A stretch of 64,000 bases of DNA from Pohlia nutans (GCA_022496805.1 CM040103.1:3614001-3678000), one strand, 5' to 3'; shown: positions 20,860 through 32,828, counted from the stretch's first letter. The notes: generated by a model from the letters alone, not told the origin. Numbers and translations: made by a program.

Positions 20860-21200
20860 TTTAAAAAATCATGGTATTTTATAAAAGTCTATTTTTGGCA
20901 ACAACACATTTTTAATAATATATTAATATTAAAATAATAATATTTTAATATTTTAATGTAAAAAATGAATTTAATATATAATATAATATATTTTAATAAT
21001 ATTTTATTTTATTTTATTATTAAAATATTCAGTATTATTAATATTATATATTAAAATCATTAAATATTATTACTTAAGACTATTATAAGAAATTGACAAA
21101 TGACAAATTCTGAGAGTGCAAAATAATGAAAATAAAATGAATATTCTAAATGTAGTGGTATTATAAAATTACATTAAAACGGGAAAAAAATAAAGAGTAT
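20860..21200. repeat. AT-rich block (TAATATTTTAATATT type)
   Basis: Almost pure A/T with TAATAT, ATTAAAATAAT and similar short repeats. It separates the motif array from the right 350 bases of the nested CACTA. No gene is seen. Confidence 0.8.
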
Positions 21201-21552
21201 TTAATAAGACGATGCATTTTTCCTTTTGCTCTTGCAAACCGCTGCCCATTATGCTGATTTTTTTACAGCCGGGCTGCATTCTACCTCGCACACCAGTAAC
21301 TTTTCCAAACTTACCCTGGGTGAAACGGGATTGCCTTGCCGACGTGGCAGTTTTGCGTCGCCCAGGATGTCCTATGAGACGTCCTACGTAACGGGCACGT
21401 TTCTGCTAACATCTTCGCGTTTTGAAGTACACACAGGTGGACCGACAGACCATATTGGCTACTGTAGCAAAGTACCGCGTGGACATCCTTACGTTCGCCG
21501 AGACACAAGCGACTAACATGATGACAGGAGAAAAACACGACGCAGTTTTTCA

Positions 21553-21585
21553 GAACATCACAAAAAACACGGGTTTCTTATAGTG
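21553..21585 (-). repeat. Right terminal inverted repeat of nested CACTA
   Basis: Ends CACGGGTTTCTTATAGTG; followed by the target duplication CTC (21586-21588). Confidence 0.95.
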
Positions 21586-21819
21586 CTCTAAGACATTCTC
21601 GAGTTTTGGTTTTGTATTGAGTCTTTCACTACTAAATACAAGTGAACATGTTGCATTTCCCTTCTCAGACGTAAGCGTCTTCCATTGAATTCCACGTATG
21701 TGTCTTCTATTGTATGTTTCAGATACATAATAGTAATGTAACTCTCAGTAAGCGAAAATATCACTGTGTGCACTAATATGGCCGCATATATGGCAACAAC
21801 ATTATGACTACCGCGAGTC

Positions 21820-22529
21820 ATATATTGGTCTCACTCTGACCGATACTGTGACTGAAACCAGTCGTATATCCTTTGCACTCTTGTCAAACACTACTGGAGG
21901 TCTTGAACACACCACTGGCTACAGACATAAGACCGCTCAAACACGACTGTACAGAGTCATAATCCACGAAAGCCTAAAACATCACTACCAATCGACTTCC
22001 ACGTCAGCAACATTATGACCAAAACTATGACTCCAAAGAGTCACATTCCACGTCAGCCGAACAATGACATTATTCACATTCCACGTAGAAGTGCCACGTC
22101 AGCAAAAATATAACTCCACAGAGTCATATTCCACGTCAGCAGAAAATATGACTACGCAGAGTCACGTGCCACGTCGGATGCCACGTCAGCAAAAAATATG
22201 ACTCGCCCGAGTCACATGCCACGTCGGATTTTGGCCTCAGCTGCCCGGGCAGACCTCCAAAAGTCAAGGACTTGGGGCCGGTCAAGATGGCGGTTGGAAT
22301 GCTGACGTGGCACGTACATGGCGCCCAAGTATACGCTTTAAGGCGTATTTATTCATATGACTAGGTGCCCGAAGCGACTCGTCGGTAACTACGGCACCCA
22401 GTCATGCTCCGCGTCACATTCCACGTCAGCAAAAAATATGACGCGCAGTCACAGACCCGATTTTATGACTGCGCGCAGTCATAAACGCAGTCATTCTCCC
22501 AGTCATAAAAGTACCCATCTCCGGTAGTG
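21820..22529. repeat. Right subterminal array and terminus of the large CACTA
   Basis: TATGACT, AGTCATA, AGTCACAT and CACGTCAGCA recur about every 20-30 bases, ending CCATCTCCGGTAGTG at 22529. Motif type matches that in the TNP2 gene introns, which links this end to the transposase genes to the left. Confidence 0.65.
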
Positions 22530-25500
22530 ATTGGTAACAATGGTAAGTCGTTTCGGAAGCTTGGAAATTCTTTCATAAACGCCATGACTCTGCCATGTGT
22601 GGCTCTCACACCACGTCTGGTGGCGTAGCTTTTCTGGAACTTGGGCATGTGGATGGGATTCAACGTGAATTCGGTGGGATAGTTGCTTTAAGAGACAAGA
22701 CTCTAACATTGCAAGAAATCGTATATGATATTTGAAATTTACCTTGCAGCATTCTAGGAACGCAATGTAAGTGCTGGAGCTTCATTCTTGGTGTGAATGG
22801 GCCATTAGAAATGCAAATAAACCGCACCCGTTCTGACCAAGCCCACGCCAGTCAAGTTTATTGTAAGTATAAACTGTCTGAAAGTGCTAATCTGGAGGGG
22901 ATCGAAGTTGCATGCCTGTACTCACAAGATTAACGTGCTGCTTTTGGTCGTCTCTGTCTTCGAAGGTCCGGAGGAGTCGCTAGCTAGTATGAGGTCCAGT
23001 TAACCAAGCCAGACACTCATTAGTTAACACATGATAAACTTGTTTGACAGAAAACAATGATTGTCAGGCAAGAGACAGAAAACGTGATGCACGAGAAGGA
23101 TTGGAATGGGTAATATCGCACTGAGTGTGGAAGTGCAACCCGAGGGTCTGCACAACGTCGAAAACCCCGCCATGCGAAGAATTCACTGCTCAACGAAAGC
23201 AACGGGCAAAGCAGCCGGTCAGGTCGCCAGGTGGTCCCTGCAAACGCACTCGCAAACGCATATAAAATGCCTTCGATGCGTTCATGAATCACCAGTGTGC
23301 CTAACTGCAAGTGTGTCTATCATCGTTTCTCTACTTCTGCTGTGCCAAAGTTCTCACCTTCTTCCACAACCCCAGAGTCTGATGGCCTGAAGTCACAAGC
23401 AAACTACAAGTGTCAAGTAAAAGGTTCACATCCGTGTCATCGATCAGCAATATCAAAGCTCGATCGTGGAGTCAGTCTACACCAAACTTGAACAAGGAAC
23501 GCCATATTCGTTTAGTTGGGACTATTCCGTGAAGTTGGGACAAAAGTGGGGTTCCAAAATCGATGATTTAGAGCACATTCGGCCATCTCCATTGTTCGGC
23601 GTGTACTTCATTTTTGTTGTGTTACGTCATGTCTAGCATTGTTGTGGAGCTCCTCGTATAGTTCACTCCTCTGACCTCCCATACACGAATGTACTAATAA
23701 AATGTATTATAATTATAATTCTTCGCATGAATGATCATATTTTATAGATATTGCATGTCAGTTACTTTGTAACAAGTCATAATTATATTATTTCATAATT
23801 TTCGTTTCTTTAATGTATTGAAACGTGCCTGGGTTCTATTGTGCAAGTTAACGAAGTGCATGTCATTTGTACAACTATTTGTCGGGGAAAAATTATATTA
23901 TAATGGTTTTTCTTTACTCGATCGTTGGACTGCTGTCATTGTACTCGACGTGCTTTTTGTGAAAATCATTTGTCCATTGCGGATATTGTTCATGTTTGGT
24001 GCTCGGTTGCCATGTTTGGGATAAATCAATGTTGTTTAGTGTATTAGCTGCCACATGTGATCACATTCTACTCGCTACTTGTAAAATCAGGGTCCCTCCA
24101 TAAATTTGTGCTCTATAATTTCATTGTACACTTGGGTTTGTTTTTTTGTTTTTGTTTTTTTTTTTTTTTTGGGGTATTGCATCACGATTGGAACTTCATA
24201 TGCCGGATTTCCAAGATGGTATTCTCAAGAGCGATATAGGCTTATGTAGTATTTTGGTACTCTAGAGGCTTAGGTATTCATTATTGTAGCTGTGATTGCT
24301 ACTGTTCCTGTCAATGTGGTGAATAGCTATTGAATGCACTTTGTATCTGATCCACCATTGTCGTTGTTTATTCATCACTTCTGCGTATCTTCCTTTACAC
24401 ACTTTCATACTAACTTGTATCAACGTTTCAGTGTACCGTGTTGTTTAATTCTTTGGGACTATCACTCGTGAGTCTAGAATGCTGTGGTTCACCTGTGTGT
24501 AGCCTTTAATCACGACATTGATGTATGTGGTACTGTGCGTCGTCCCGTTTTTCTTATATAGTATTTGTGCTGATGTCCAGTGGTATACACGTGTCGCGCA
24601 ATTGCCCGCTGCATTTGTTAAATGCGGCATGTTTTATATAGTTCTTCTATGTTTTGTACCTGCGCTTACACTTAAACCATGCCTCAAGTCGACCTCTTCT
24701 TTGTCGATACCTCTACTTGTGTCGCTGTCATAATTATGCTCTTCTTGTACAAGTGGTTTGAGCTCCCCTCCTTTGCTATTACATGTTTACACGTCATAAT
24801 CTGATGATTACGAAATGGCAATCGGAGTAGAAGTGCGCATTCTCTTCTAATCATGTTTTCAAGGTATTTGACCTCGTCTTTAAAGCCTGCTAGTCACGTT
24901 CATCTTGCCCCCATCGTATGTGTTGCACTTCATAGCTTACCTTTTGCCGACGAATTTATAGGGGTCGCTCATAAGTTTACTGAATAACAGTGACCTCGTT
25001 TTACTATTGGCCACAACTGCCACCTGCATCGAATGTGTACTATTAGTAATCCTATTTATAGTCATTGTACATGGTTCACGTCTTTCATCCATTTGTGGAT
25101 TCCATATTCAATGCGCATCATTCATTCAAGGGATCCCAATTCATTACTTTCATCGTATACGGGCCTTCTTCTTACATTGGACCGTCAATTTAAAATTACA
25201 AGAACTTCATACCAACATTTACTTTCCATTATAGTATGATGGCAGGACTTCAAATTTTTTGCGGTGCGACATGTGTGCTGCAGCGATTTTACGGGATCGT
25301 CTTATGATACTTGAAATGCCATAGATTCCATTTGTAACTTGGCACGTGCGGTTCGAAAACCTTATTTACATCATACGGTCCCATTTTCATACAGCTTCCA
25401 AAAACGCTGTTGTCGCCTTAACATCTAACAGTCTCATTGCTTTTCAAAGTTTTCTTGAAAATGGCGTCATTGTGGCGACTACTGTCGCTGTTTCTGTGCT

Positions 25501-25830
25501 CCCCACGTCAAACTCATGAAGTTGACATTACCAAATTGTATTTCCGGCTAATACTCGGGCCACTACATTATTATAATCACGTGCTGTTATCACATTACCG
25601 TGTCGCAACCTGTTGCACTTTAGTTCAGCCAGCACAGACTGAAAAGTTGCTTTTCGAATTGCCTACTACATATCCATATTGTCTCGAGTGCAGTTGTCCT
25701 GATATTTCATGAGATTCCCGAGCGACAACAACAGTACCCTAGTTTGACAGATCCATTTTGCAAGTCATGTAGTTTCGACCTCGGTCTTCGTCTTCCGATT
25801 GTAACTTCTTGTAGTGCAACCGTGCAATTA
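22530..25830. other. 3.3-kb region without a supported gene
   Basis: Only short frames are open and none has recognisable motifs or splice partners. Composition is moderately AT-rich. A poly-T tract with a few G lies at 24138-24170. The first copy of the palindrome family follows at 25834. Confidence 0.6.
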
Positions 25831-25833
25831 TAG

Positions 25834-25859
25834 ATCCAGTGGGCCATTGCCCAGTGGAT
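25834..25859. repeat. Palindrome-family core, copy 1
   Basis: ATCCAGTGGGCCATTGCCC followed by AGTGGAT; a variant of the perfect core CCAGTGGGCAA plus its reverse complement. It lies 200 bases downstream of the DUF7869-type gene end. Confidence 0.85.
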
Positions 25860-26066
25860 GTACTTAACTGCTCTTGTGCAACAAACAGTACTCAGTAGCG
25901 GATGACTCTACCTACTTACTACACATTATTATGCACGGTATGCACACTTATGCCAAGCACACGTGCAGTTTAGCATTCATTTGTCGCTGGTGGGGTTGAA
26001 CAAACATATTCATTGAGCATTGTTCTCTGCATTTTTTACAGTGCACGGACATTGAAAAGCACCAGC

Positions 26067-29066
26067 CTACTCAGTATCAGAAGAGCTTGCTACATCGGGA
26101 GCATCTGGACAAGCTTGAATGCTATGAGCTATTGTAGCCAAGGCCTGCAAAATCTGCCTCTTCGGAATGGTGATTGATGTTCCGTCTCCGCCTCTCGGCT
26201 TCCAGGCTGTCAATATGGAAGTTGTAGTTGTCATTTGCTCTTCATACTCTGGGTCAACTTCCCATTTGAAGTTGTCTGTTGTGTCCCAGTTTTCATATGG
26301 TGTCGACTCCTTTCCTCGTCGGCGAGACGGCTTGTACCACTGTACTTTTATCATCCTATTCTATGCATCACCAAATGTTAGCACCGGATCCGAACAAGCT
26401 TTTCCCAGCCATATAGGTGCACTGCTATCTGTGGCTGCCCGTACTAGCAACATATGACCTGCACGACAATCTCGCGCTACTCGGAAAGACGGTTTTGGCT
26501 TTAGGCTCCTGGGTCCTATGTAATGCTCATCTTCCGCAAATTCGTTGCGTAGAAGACCTTCTGCGTCATACAACGTTTGTACCTCAAAGGACTGTCTTGT
26601 TCTTGGCCAAAATCCCATGCGCAACACATCCATCGCTTCCGTCTGTGGCTCTTGTAAAGCATCTTTCACTCGATTCCAATATTGCACGAGGTATGCATGC
26701 TTCCGAGTATATTTGCCTGTTACATCTGCATCTCCAACACTCTTCCAGTGTTGGATGAATCCCTTCAGTCCTTTCACAATTTCTTCTTGGCCTCTCATTC
26801 TTCGTGGTATAAGTGCACGAGGAGTTCCAGTGGGCAGTATCAGCTTCCCGTCTAAGTCCTCCTTCCATAGTTTTATGCCCTCTACTGGCTTCCACTTCTC
26901 GTCGGTACAACGCAGTTTGTATTGCATGAATGGCCAGCCACTCGCGTCTCGGTAGAATCGAAATTGTTGACCCTTGGAATGTCCGATCAAGTCGTCATCG
27001 CTTATATATCCAGTGATGAAGGATTTGAAATTTGGAACTTCCTCAATCAATCCCGGGATGAATGGTTCCTCGTCTAGATCCATGTATGATTTCATCAACA
27101 ACGGAATGGTTGGATAATCACCTTCTTTGAGTTTCATGCTCCACCGTCCAAAGGACGCATCGACGTCGTCGTGCGTATGCCCGACCACAAGGAATGACAC
27201 TTGAATTTCTTCGAACACGCCCTGTGCTACTAAAAGTGACCAGAAGCATTTCACGTGACGGCTCTTGTTGTCCTTCCAACAATTGTCTAGTTGGACGTGT
27301 AGAATTGGAGGCAACTTCTGGAACGGCTCCGTCGGTGCTGTAGGGTTCAATCGAATTGACGTTATGCACTGTTCAGAACCTGCAAGTATTGCCCGGTACA
27401 GCTCTGTTGTGCCGGCCCCCTCGAATAAACTGGTTGGATTCGCTGCCTTTGGGGGCTTCTCTAGGTCTCGCAGCAACTTCGCAATAGATCCAATAGTTTG
27501 GTTGCTATCAGCAGCATAAACGTCCAACGCATAGTGCGCATATTTTTTGTCCCCGTGGCCATGAGCCAACATCCCGGTGACCGATACAGGTAATTTCATG
27601 AGCCCATCCACGGCCTTGTTCTTCGCTGCTAAGCATGGTGACGCTGTTTTCGAATGGTCGACTTTGTCGTGCATGATACACAGAACTTGTAATGGTCGAT
27701 AGCATGCTAGTGCTCGACTCAAGTAATAGTATGCGCGCGATGCCTCTTGCTCCCGAAGATGCACTTGCAACAGCTGGTCTGCATGTTTGTACCCCGGGGA
27801 CCCATGTGCATGGACATTACGTTGTTTTGTTAGCTCATCACATCTCCCACATCGTGCAAAATTATCACCGCGGCGCTTAACCTGGTACTCTGAGAAGTGC
27901 TCTTTCCGTATCTTACTACAAGAGGATTGCGATAACACTTTCTCTCCGCATGCCACTTGCACCTGCCAAACACGATTGCTCGTATATTTCAGTCAAGCGA
28001 TTCTTCTTCAAGACCACGCTCAACAATGTTTGCATTTCCTACTGTCAAAACATTTGTTTAGTATGTTCACCTTGTTCACTTCTTGTAGTATGCTCTTCCA
28101 CTTTGTACCAGCTGGTAGAACTTTTTGAACCACCTTCTGCCCCTTCAATGCGCCCGTTGCTATCGTGCGCGTCCTATGTGGCATTGAATCCGCTGTTGTC
28201 GTCAAAATCATTGACATTGTCTGCACTGCTTGGGTTTTGCTTTTCGAAATCCTCTTCCTCCCTTTGCCGGCATGCGGTTGTGCACGACAACCGCTCTCAG
28301 CGTACGCACGGTACCTATAAAAATCAGTCTTTGGCACCCCATACAACATTTGCCAAGCTGTCATACATACCACCTTCCCCTCTATAACACAAACTTGCTT
28401 AACTGATCCGGGTACGTAGTGGAAGTTCTTGTGTATCGCCAATCTCATGCTATCTTTAGCCGTGGTGTCCGAGTGGTGCATCTCATATCGAATAGTCTCT
28501 ACCTCAGCGAAGCTAAATTGTCCAATGCACCGTCGCTTGCAGCAGGAGCTGCGCAACGTCTCCTGGATTGAGTTTTTCAGCAGAAGAGTGTCCTTTCGCT
28601 TCAGTGGCCTTGGTATTCGCGCTTGACGCTCTGAGAGGTACTGTCGACTTCCACCGCCAGTACCCCGTCTCGCGTCTTTGGCTTTGAGCATGTCACTGCA
28701 CTGCCGCTCGTGATTGTGCAGGCTCACTCCCTCATACATGGTATTCTTTATAGGCCACCTCTGCAGCGTTCGGCACGCCAAGGAGCTGCGCGTGTCCAAC
28801 ACTTCGCACACCACAATTCCTACGTAGTCTTTTCCAAGTGGTGATCGACCGTTGATGGCTTGCCATTCCTTTGCAAACTCTACGTATGCTGTAGCCACTG
28901 CCACCCCAGTGTCGTTCACTAGAGTCACTTCCTTTTTGCACCAATCCTCTCTGGCTAGGCCGATGAAATCGGGGATGGGCACTTCTTCCTCGGGAATGTT
29001 GTAAACGCCATCCGCCTCCTCCCTGTCGGACTCCCAGCCCTGAATTGACAGACCCACGACGGTCAT
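26067..29066 (-). CDS. DUF7869-type DDE transposase-like gene
   Basis: The minus-strand gene starts at an ATG at 29066. The first part (29066-28020) has CCKRRCIGQFSFAEVETIRY, NFHYVPGSVKQVC and MLYGVPKTDFYRYRAY, the N-terminal Cys-rich domain of this family. The second part (27962-26361) has KIRKEHFSEYQVKRRGDNFA and CGRCDELTKQ, then LCIMHDKVDHSKTASP, VQLDNCWKDNK and VGHTHDDVDASFGRWSMKL. The Asp of HDKVD, the Asp of LDNC and the HTHDDVD block fit the RNase H-like catalytic order of DUF7869 proteins. A last part (26360-26067) has IKVQWYKP and is in the same frame after one TAG at 26361-26363. The stops between 28022 and 27965 are probably a short intron (acceptor TTTGGCAG). It is likely a transposon gene; boundaries of the element were not found. 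Confidence 0.75.
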
Positions 29067-29155
29067 CCTATGTCGGATCGAACCCTGCTACGTAGTGCAT
29101 GCGTCCTCTGACTGACCGTAATAGGGAGAGAGCCATGACATGTCCAACTTGCTAC

Positions 29156-29314
29156 GGCAATACTTGTGTAGTTGGCGCTTTCCATCAATTTGGGACTTTA
29201 AATAATCTACAACTGGCATATAGATCCAATGGGTAATCTACAGTGGATGTATGGCAGCTGTGGATTTTTAAAACCCCCAAATTCATGGAAAGCCCCAACT
29301 ACACAAGTATTGCC
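29156..29314. repeat. Foldback element, 159 bp, degenerate palindrome centre
   Basis: The left arm GGCAATACTTGTGTAGTTGG and the right arm CCAACTACACAAGTATTGCC are reverse complements, and the match continues for about 38 bases with two mismatches (through GCTTTCCATxAATTTGGG). The inner arms pair more loosely (TAATCTACA/TGTGGATTT). The centre GATCCAATGGG...CAGTGGAT is a decayed copy of the family core. The whole element can fold into one hairpin. Confidence 0.85.
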
Positions 29315-29882
29315 ATTGTTGTCTGACTCCAAACTTTGCAGATTCATATGACAATCACCGTTGTCACTGGGCAATTGCCAACTGGTAGAGTGAGCTGCCA
29401 CATCTTAGTACAATTTCACTGACTGCTCATTCTAGTTTAGAATTCTGTTGTGCCAGTGCAATGCATTGTAAACGAGTTCATATGCGGCGCACTCATACCA
29501 TGTCGCTAGCCTCTGTGTCACTATCCATCAGATCGTCACAAACGTCCACCACTTTGCACCAGTCGTCAGTCAAATGCGGCAGAGCGTCTCGATTAAATTA
29601 TGACTCAGTCGTTACCCTGTACAGAGCCGGTGTGCCTTAAACGAGTTAGAGGGCTTTATGTACAACGAGGACAAGATCGTTAAACTGTGTCATCATATCA
29701 TACAAGTTATTTTCAGTCCGTCAACTGCGTGTCCCAGCACAGGAGCACTGGAGCACTGTATATTTACACAAAAGGTGTGTCGGACACACATACAATCAGA
29801 GACCACCAAATTCTAGCACATTTCCTGTGAAATTCTATAATTTCCTAAGATCTCCCCAAGTTGATGTTGGCTTATCATTGCT

Positions 29883-30326
29883 CTAATCATTATCACTGTC
29901 CACAACACTGCTGTCCACACATTCAGTGCTGCAGTCACTATAATAGTCAAGATAATTTTCCTCCGAGGATGTCGTGTCATTCTTTTCGGGATTTGCCAAT
30001 AGTAATTGGGTTGCTTTTTTCTCTGGATTGACACAAAAGCAAAATGCTGGAGGGAAGATGGGTACGGATCTTGGCTCATGTAGACATGCGAGACGTTTTT
30101 TTCTAACTCTATCGTCCAATGACAAGCCCTGCCGGGGGGGAGGTAGTTTGCAGTTGCAGGTCGGCATTCGAACCCAACGTAATACTACGCATCGGATACA
30201 TTTGCAATCCTCACAGACATGGCCATGATTTTGGCCCATGTACAGACTGGTTATGAATGGGCATGACGTAAACCGATACAAGGTATACGCTAGCTCGGGA
30301 GTCGTATCACCAGAATCCTCAGTCAT
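29883..30326 (-). CDS. Cys-rich putative zinc-binding protein, copy 2
   Basis: Begins MTEDSGDTTPELAYTLYRFT from an ATG at 30326. It shares with 4754-5056 the blocks HVCEDCKCIRCVVLRWVR, TCNCKLPPPRQG, LSLDDRVRKKRLACLHEP and IFPPAFCFC. This copy is longer and ends in an acidic Asp/Ser tail (DSSVVDSDND). It lies 0.8 kb upstream of the DUF7869-type gene on the same strand. It may be that element's second protein. Function unknown. Confidence 0.55.
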   Translation of the reverse strand: MTEDSGDTTPELAYTLYRFTSCPFITSLYMGQNHGHVCEDCKCIRCVVLRWVRMPTCNCKLPPPRQGLSLDDRVRKKRLACLHEPRSVPIFPPAFCFCVNPEKKATQLLLANPEKNDTTSSEENYLDYYSDCSTECVDSSVVDSDND

Positions 30327-30571
30327 ATTGTGCCGAGAAATTTGGCAACACAAGTTGTAGCTTGCACCTGGCGAATCACGGGACTCCGAATCACAAAATC
30401 CGTCCGCTGTTGAGAATTAGCCTGAACTTTCACATGCAACGGGCAGTATATTATATTCCACCTGCAGAAACATGGTAATGCGATGTCAGTTGAGTACAAT
30501 TTATTTAAAGTATGATCGCTGTATTTGTTTAGTATCCATTGGACTCTCATATTCACTTCAAACTCTGCAGT

Positions 30572-30613
30572 TTGCATAGATCCAGTGGGCAATTGCCCAC
30601 CGGGGATCTATGC
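30572..30613. repeat. Palindrome-family hairpin
   Basis: GCATAGATCCAGTGGGCAA and, in inverse, the core continues to GGATCTATGC; the stem is about 20 bases with a two-base asymmetry at CACCGGGG. It overlaps the start of the Cys-rich ORF's upstream region. Confidence 0.88.
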
Positions 30614-31109
30614 CAATTGTAGTTGTCAAACAGTCCCAATGTGGGAAAATAAATCCAATTAGAGGAATATTTACATATCGCAATCTATCTCTAGAAATTT
30701 GACAAATTGGTTAAGACTTCAACGCCAGTGTTAACATGACAGCTGTTGCTTAACCTACGTACTTAAAAATCATCTCCTGGCATACCGTTTTACCTATGTT
30801 CACCTGTACCTAATTTTTTTTCCTTCCACCGTCTTTGCTTCTTGTAACAATACCCTGCATTCATAGCAGTAGGCATAATCTACAGATAACAATCGTAGTA
30901 ATCTCAAACAATACTCCAGGTGACAAGCAAAAAGCGAGGTCCAAAATATCCTGGCAAATCCACTTTCACTCTGTTCTGTATTCATTTACAAAAATAGGCC
31001 CACTTGTTCGAACCAACACTAGCATATGTAGGTCAGTTTTTACAGAATACTTCAAACAATGACTTTGTTGATAATGTCCTCAAGACTGCTCATAGTTGCT
31101 ACAGCAGAG

Positions 31110-32052
31110 TACAACGGCAATTGATCCGGTGGGCAATTGCCCACTGGGGCTGGCAAGATGATTTGCCTACATCAAGCATAGACACTTCGGCACTGTCTCA
31201 ACCCCGCTATGGTATGGAGCACACTTGTTGACAATGTGCTTTAGACTGAAGGTGCCCTACACTGGGTGGGCAATTCCCTACTGCGGCTGCTGTTGTGCTT
31301 ACAAACAAAGTGGGTTACGCTTAGCGCTACAGGTGCACACTTTCAGATCTCTGTAAAGTACTACCAACATTGTCGTCGCCTGCGTACTGCTATACTACGG
31401 TTGAGGGTCATAGATATAAGTGCTGAAAACTGCAAAACACATACTGAGGACATGTGGGCGGTTCTAGTACACCAGGTCAGTGCCCAACTGAGAACCCCAG
31501 CCATGCCTGCAGTGGGCAATTGCCCAGTGGGGCTGCTGTTGTGCGTACACAGCAAGTAGAGCCGCTAGAGATGCACACCTTCATCTCTCTGTAAACTACA
31601 TACAACATTCTTGTCGCCTTCTACGTCCTACTACTCTGATATCGCTGAAAACTGCTTCAACACATTGTCCAGGACGCCCGTTCCACTACAGCATCCCAAC
31701 TCAGTACTCCAGCCATGAATCCAGTGGGCAATTGCCCACTGGGGCAGCTTATGGGCGTATAGACAAACTGCAGTACGCTGTGGCGCTACAGATCCACACC
31801 TTCAGTTCTCTACACTACTAACAAGTGTTCCTGCTAGACTAGTAAGGTTTAGGGTCATTATAGATAAAATAACGCTGCAAACTCCGAATCGCATTGGACA
31901 TGTTGAGTCAGTTCCACTACAGCAGCCCAACTCAGTAGTTCAGCCCTGACTGCACTACAGCAGCCCAACTCAGTAGACCAGCCCTGACTGCACTACAGCA
32001 GTCCAACTCAGTAGTCCAGCCCTGACTGCAGTGGGCAATCGCCCACTGGATC
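31110..32052. repeat. Tandem array of about 230-bp units, each with a palindrome
   Basis: Five cores lie at 31126-31147, 31262-31283 (degenerate), 31509-31530, 31721-31742 and 32028-32049. After the core, units share GGGGCTGCTGTTGTGCGTAC-like sequence, then CTACAGxTxCACACCTTCA and TCTCTGTAAACTAC, and before the core a stretch like CCACTACAGCAxCCCAACTC AGT..CCAGCC. Spacing is 212-307. A 38-base sub-repeat at 31914-32028 (CACTACAGCAGCCCAACTCA, then GTAGTCCAGCCCTGACTG) is present three times. Confidence 0.75.
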
Positions 32053-32403
32053 TGCGGCCGCTATTCTCCCTAGACCCCCGGCCCCGCTTCCACTACAGAG
32101 ACGGGACAATCGCACTAAACACCATGTACTAAGCAGTCATCACATTGCCCACATGAGTGTGCGCTCCGGTGAATACCTCCGTGCCGTTGCAATTCATACA
32201 CATCCGGATCAAATGTCGCGTCCTGATCTTCCACGCCACGGGAGTGCACCCCAGGAATTATCAATGGTCTTCCTTGGAACACAGATCCATGGATTGCTGC
32301 AACCCATACAAAACATTTCATGCCATGAGTAACACATTTCTCAACATCCGAGCAGGCGAATCACTGCCTGGGATGGGCAAAATAAATTCCATGGACCTCA
32401 TTC

Positions 32404-32425
32404 CCAGTGGGCAATTGCCCACTGG
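32404..32425. repeat. Palindrome-family perfect core
   Basis: Perfect 22-base palindrome: CCAGTGGGCAA followed by TTGCCCACTGG. Confidence 0.92.
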
Positions 32426-32676
32426 CCAAGCGAACCAAATGCTTTCCTCTTGTTATTCCTCAATAGAACTGAAATATGAGACGTAATATACAATGTAATC
32501 ATAATATCAAAATACGCCATACTATTGCTAAATACGATTTTGTATGTCTTTTCAGATAAAGAAATACAGTACGGCCATGTTCGTCACGGTAAAGACACCT
32601 ATGGTTAGCCCGATCCTACGCGGCCAATCACGTCCACTGTGCCCACTTCGCAGCACTGCTTACAGTCCTACATGGC

Positions 32677-32828
32677 AATATTGGTTTTTTGGGGGCTTTT
32701 CACCATATTCAGACTCTTTGAACTCTACAGCTACCATAGATGCAGTGGGCAATTGCCCACTGGATCTATGCTACTTGTACATCTCAGAGTGCCTGAATAT
32801 GGTGAAAAGCCCCCAAAAACCCAATATT
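32677..32828. repeat. Foldback element, 152 bp, with palindrome centre
   Basis: The left arm AATATTGGTTTTTTGGGGGC, then TTTTCACCATATTCAG, is matched by the right arm CTGAATATGGTGAAAA, then GCCCCCAAAAACCCAATATT. Inner arms (CTCTACAGCTACCATAGAT and ATCTATGCTACTTGTACAT) pair partly. The core at 32742-32763 is intact. Arms are about 70 bases, so the element is essentially one long hairpin. Confidence 0.92.

Larger units (their letters stand above)
12188..21585. mobile_element. Nested non-autonomous CACTA element, 9.4 kb
   Basis: Both ends are visible. The left end reads CACTATAAGAAACCCGTG and the right end is its reverse complement; the terminal inverted repeats are 33 bases (12188-12220 and 21553-21585) with one mismatch. 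The three bases outside each end are CTC, a target duplication of the length CACTA transposases make. Left (about 12200-13800) and right (about 17200-20800) arms are dense in GACGTC, GACATC and GGATGTC motifs, probably transposase-binding sites. No TNP2 or TNPA domain is seen inside, so it needs proteins from elsewhere. It carries a MITE (16693-16963), two small minus-strand ORFs near 14.7-15.5 kb, tandem repeats of about 470 bases and an AT-rich block. Confidence 0.93.
1..22529. mobile_element. Large CACTA (En/Spm) element, left end outside window
   Basis: The right terminus is seen at 22529: read from outside inward it begins CACTACCGGAGATGGG, followed by many TATGACT/AGTCATA motifs over about 700 bases, which is the subterminal layout of CACTA elements. 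The left terminus is not in the window, so the TIR pair and the target duplication cannot be confirmed; the three bases after the right end are ATT. Inside lie a minus-strand TNP2-type transposase (1-3862) and a plus-strand TNPA-like gene (6457-11735), so the two genes are divergent, unlike the same-direction classic En/Spm layout. Motifs of the AGTCA/TGACT type also occur in the introns and spacers (780-960, 2650-2930, 4000-4080, 7930-8080, 11820-11960). A 9.4-kb CACTA element is nested at 12188-21585. Extent is inferred from gene content and subterminal motifs. Confidence 0.65.

Noticed and set aside
21892..22529. A 640-bp CACTA MITE starting at CACTACTGGAGG
   Set aside because: Ends agree for only about a dozen bases with differences, and the flanking triplets (AAA and ATT) do not match. 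The right end fits better as the end of the large element.
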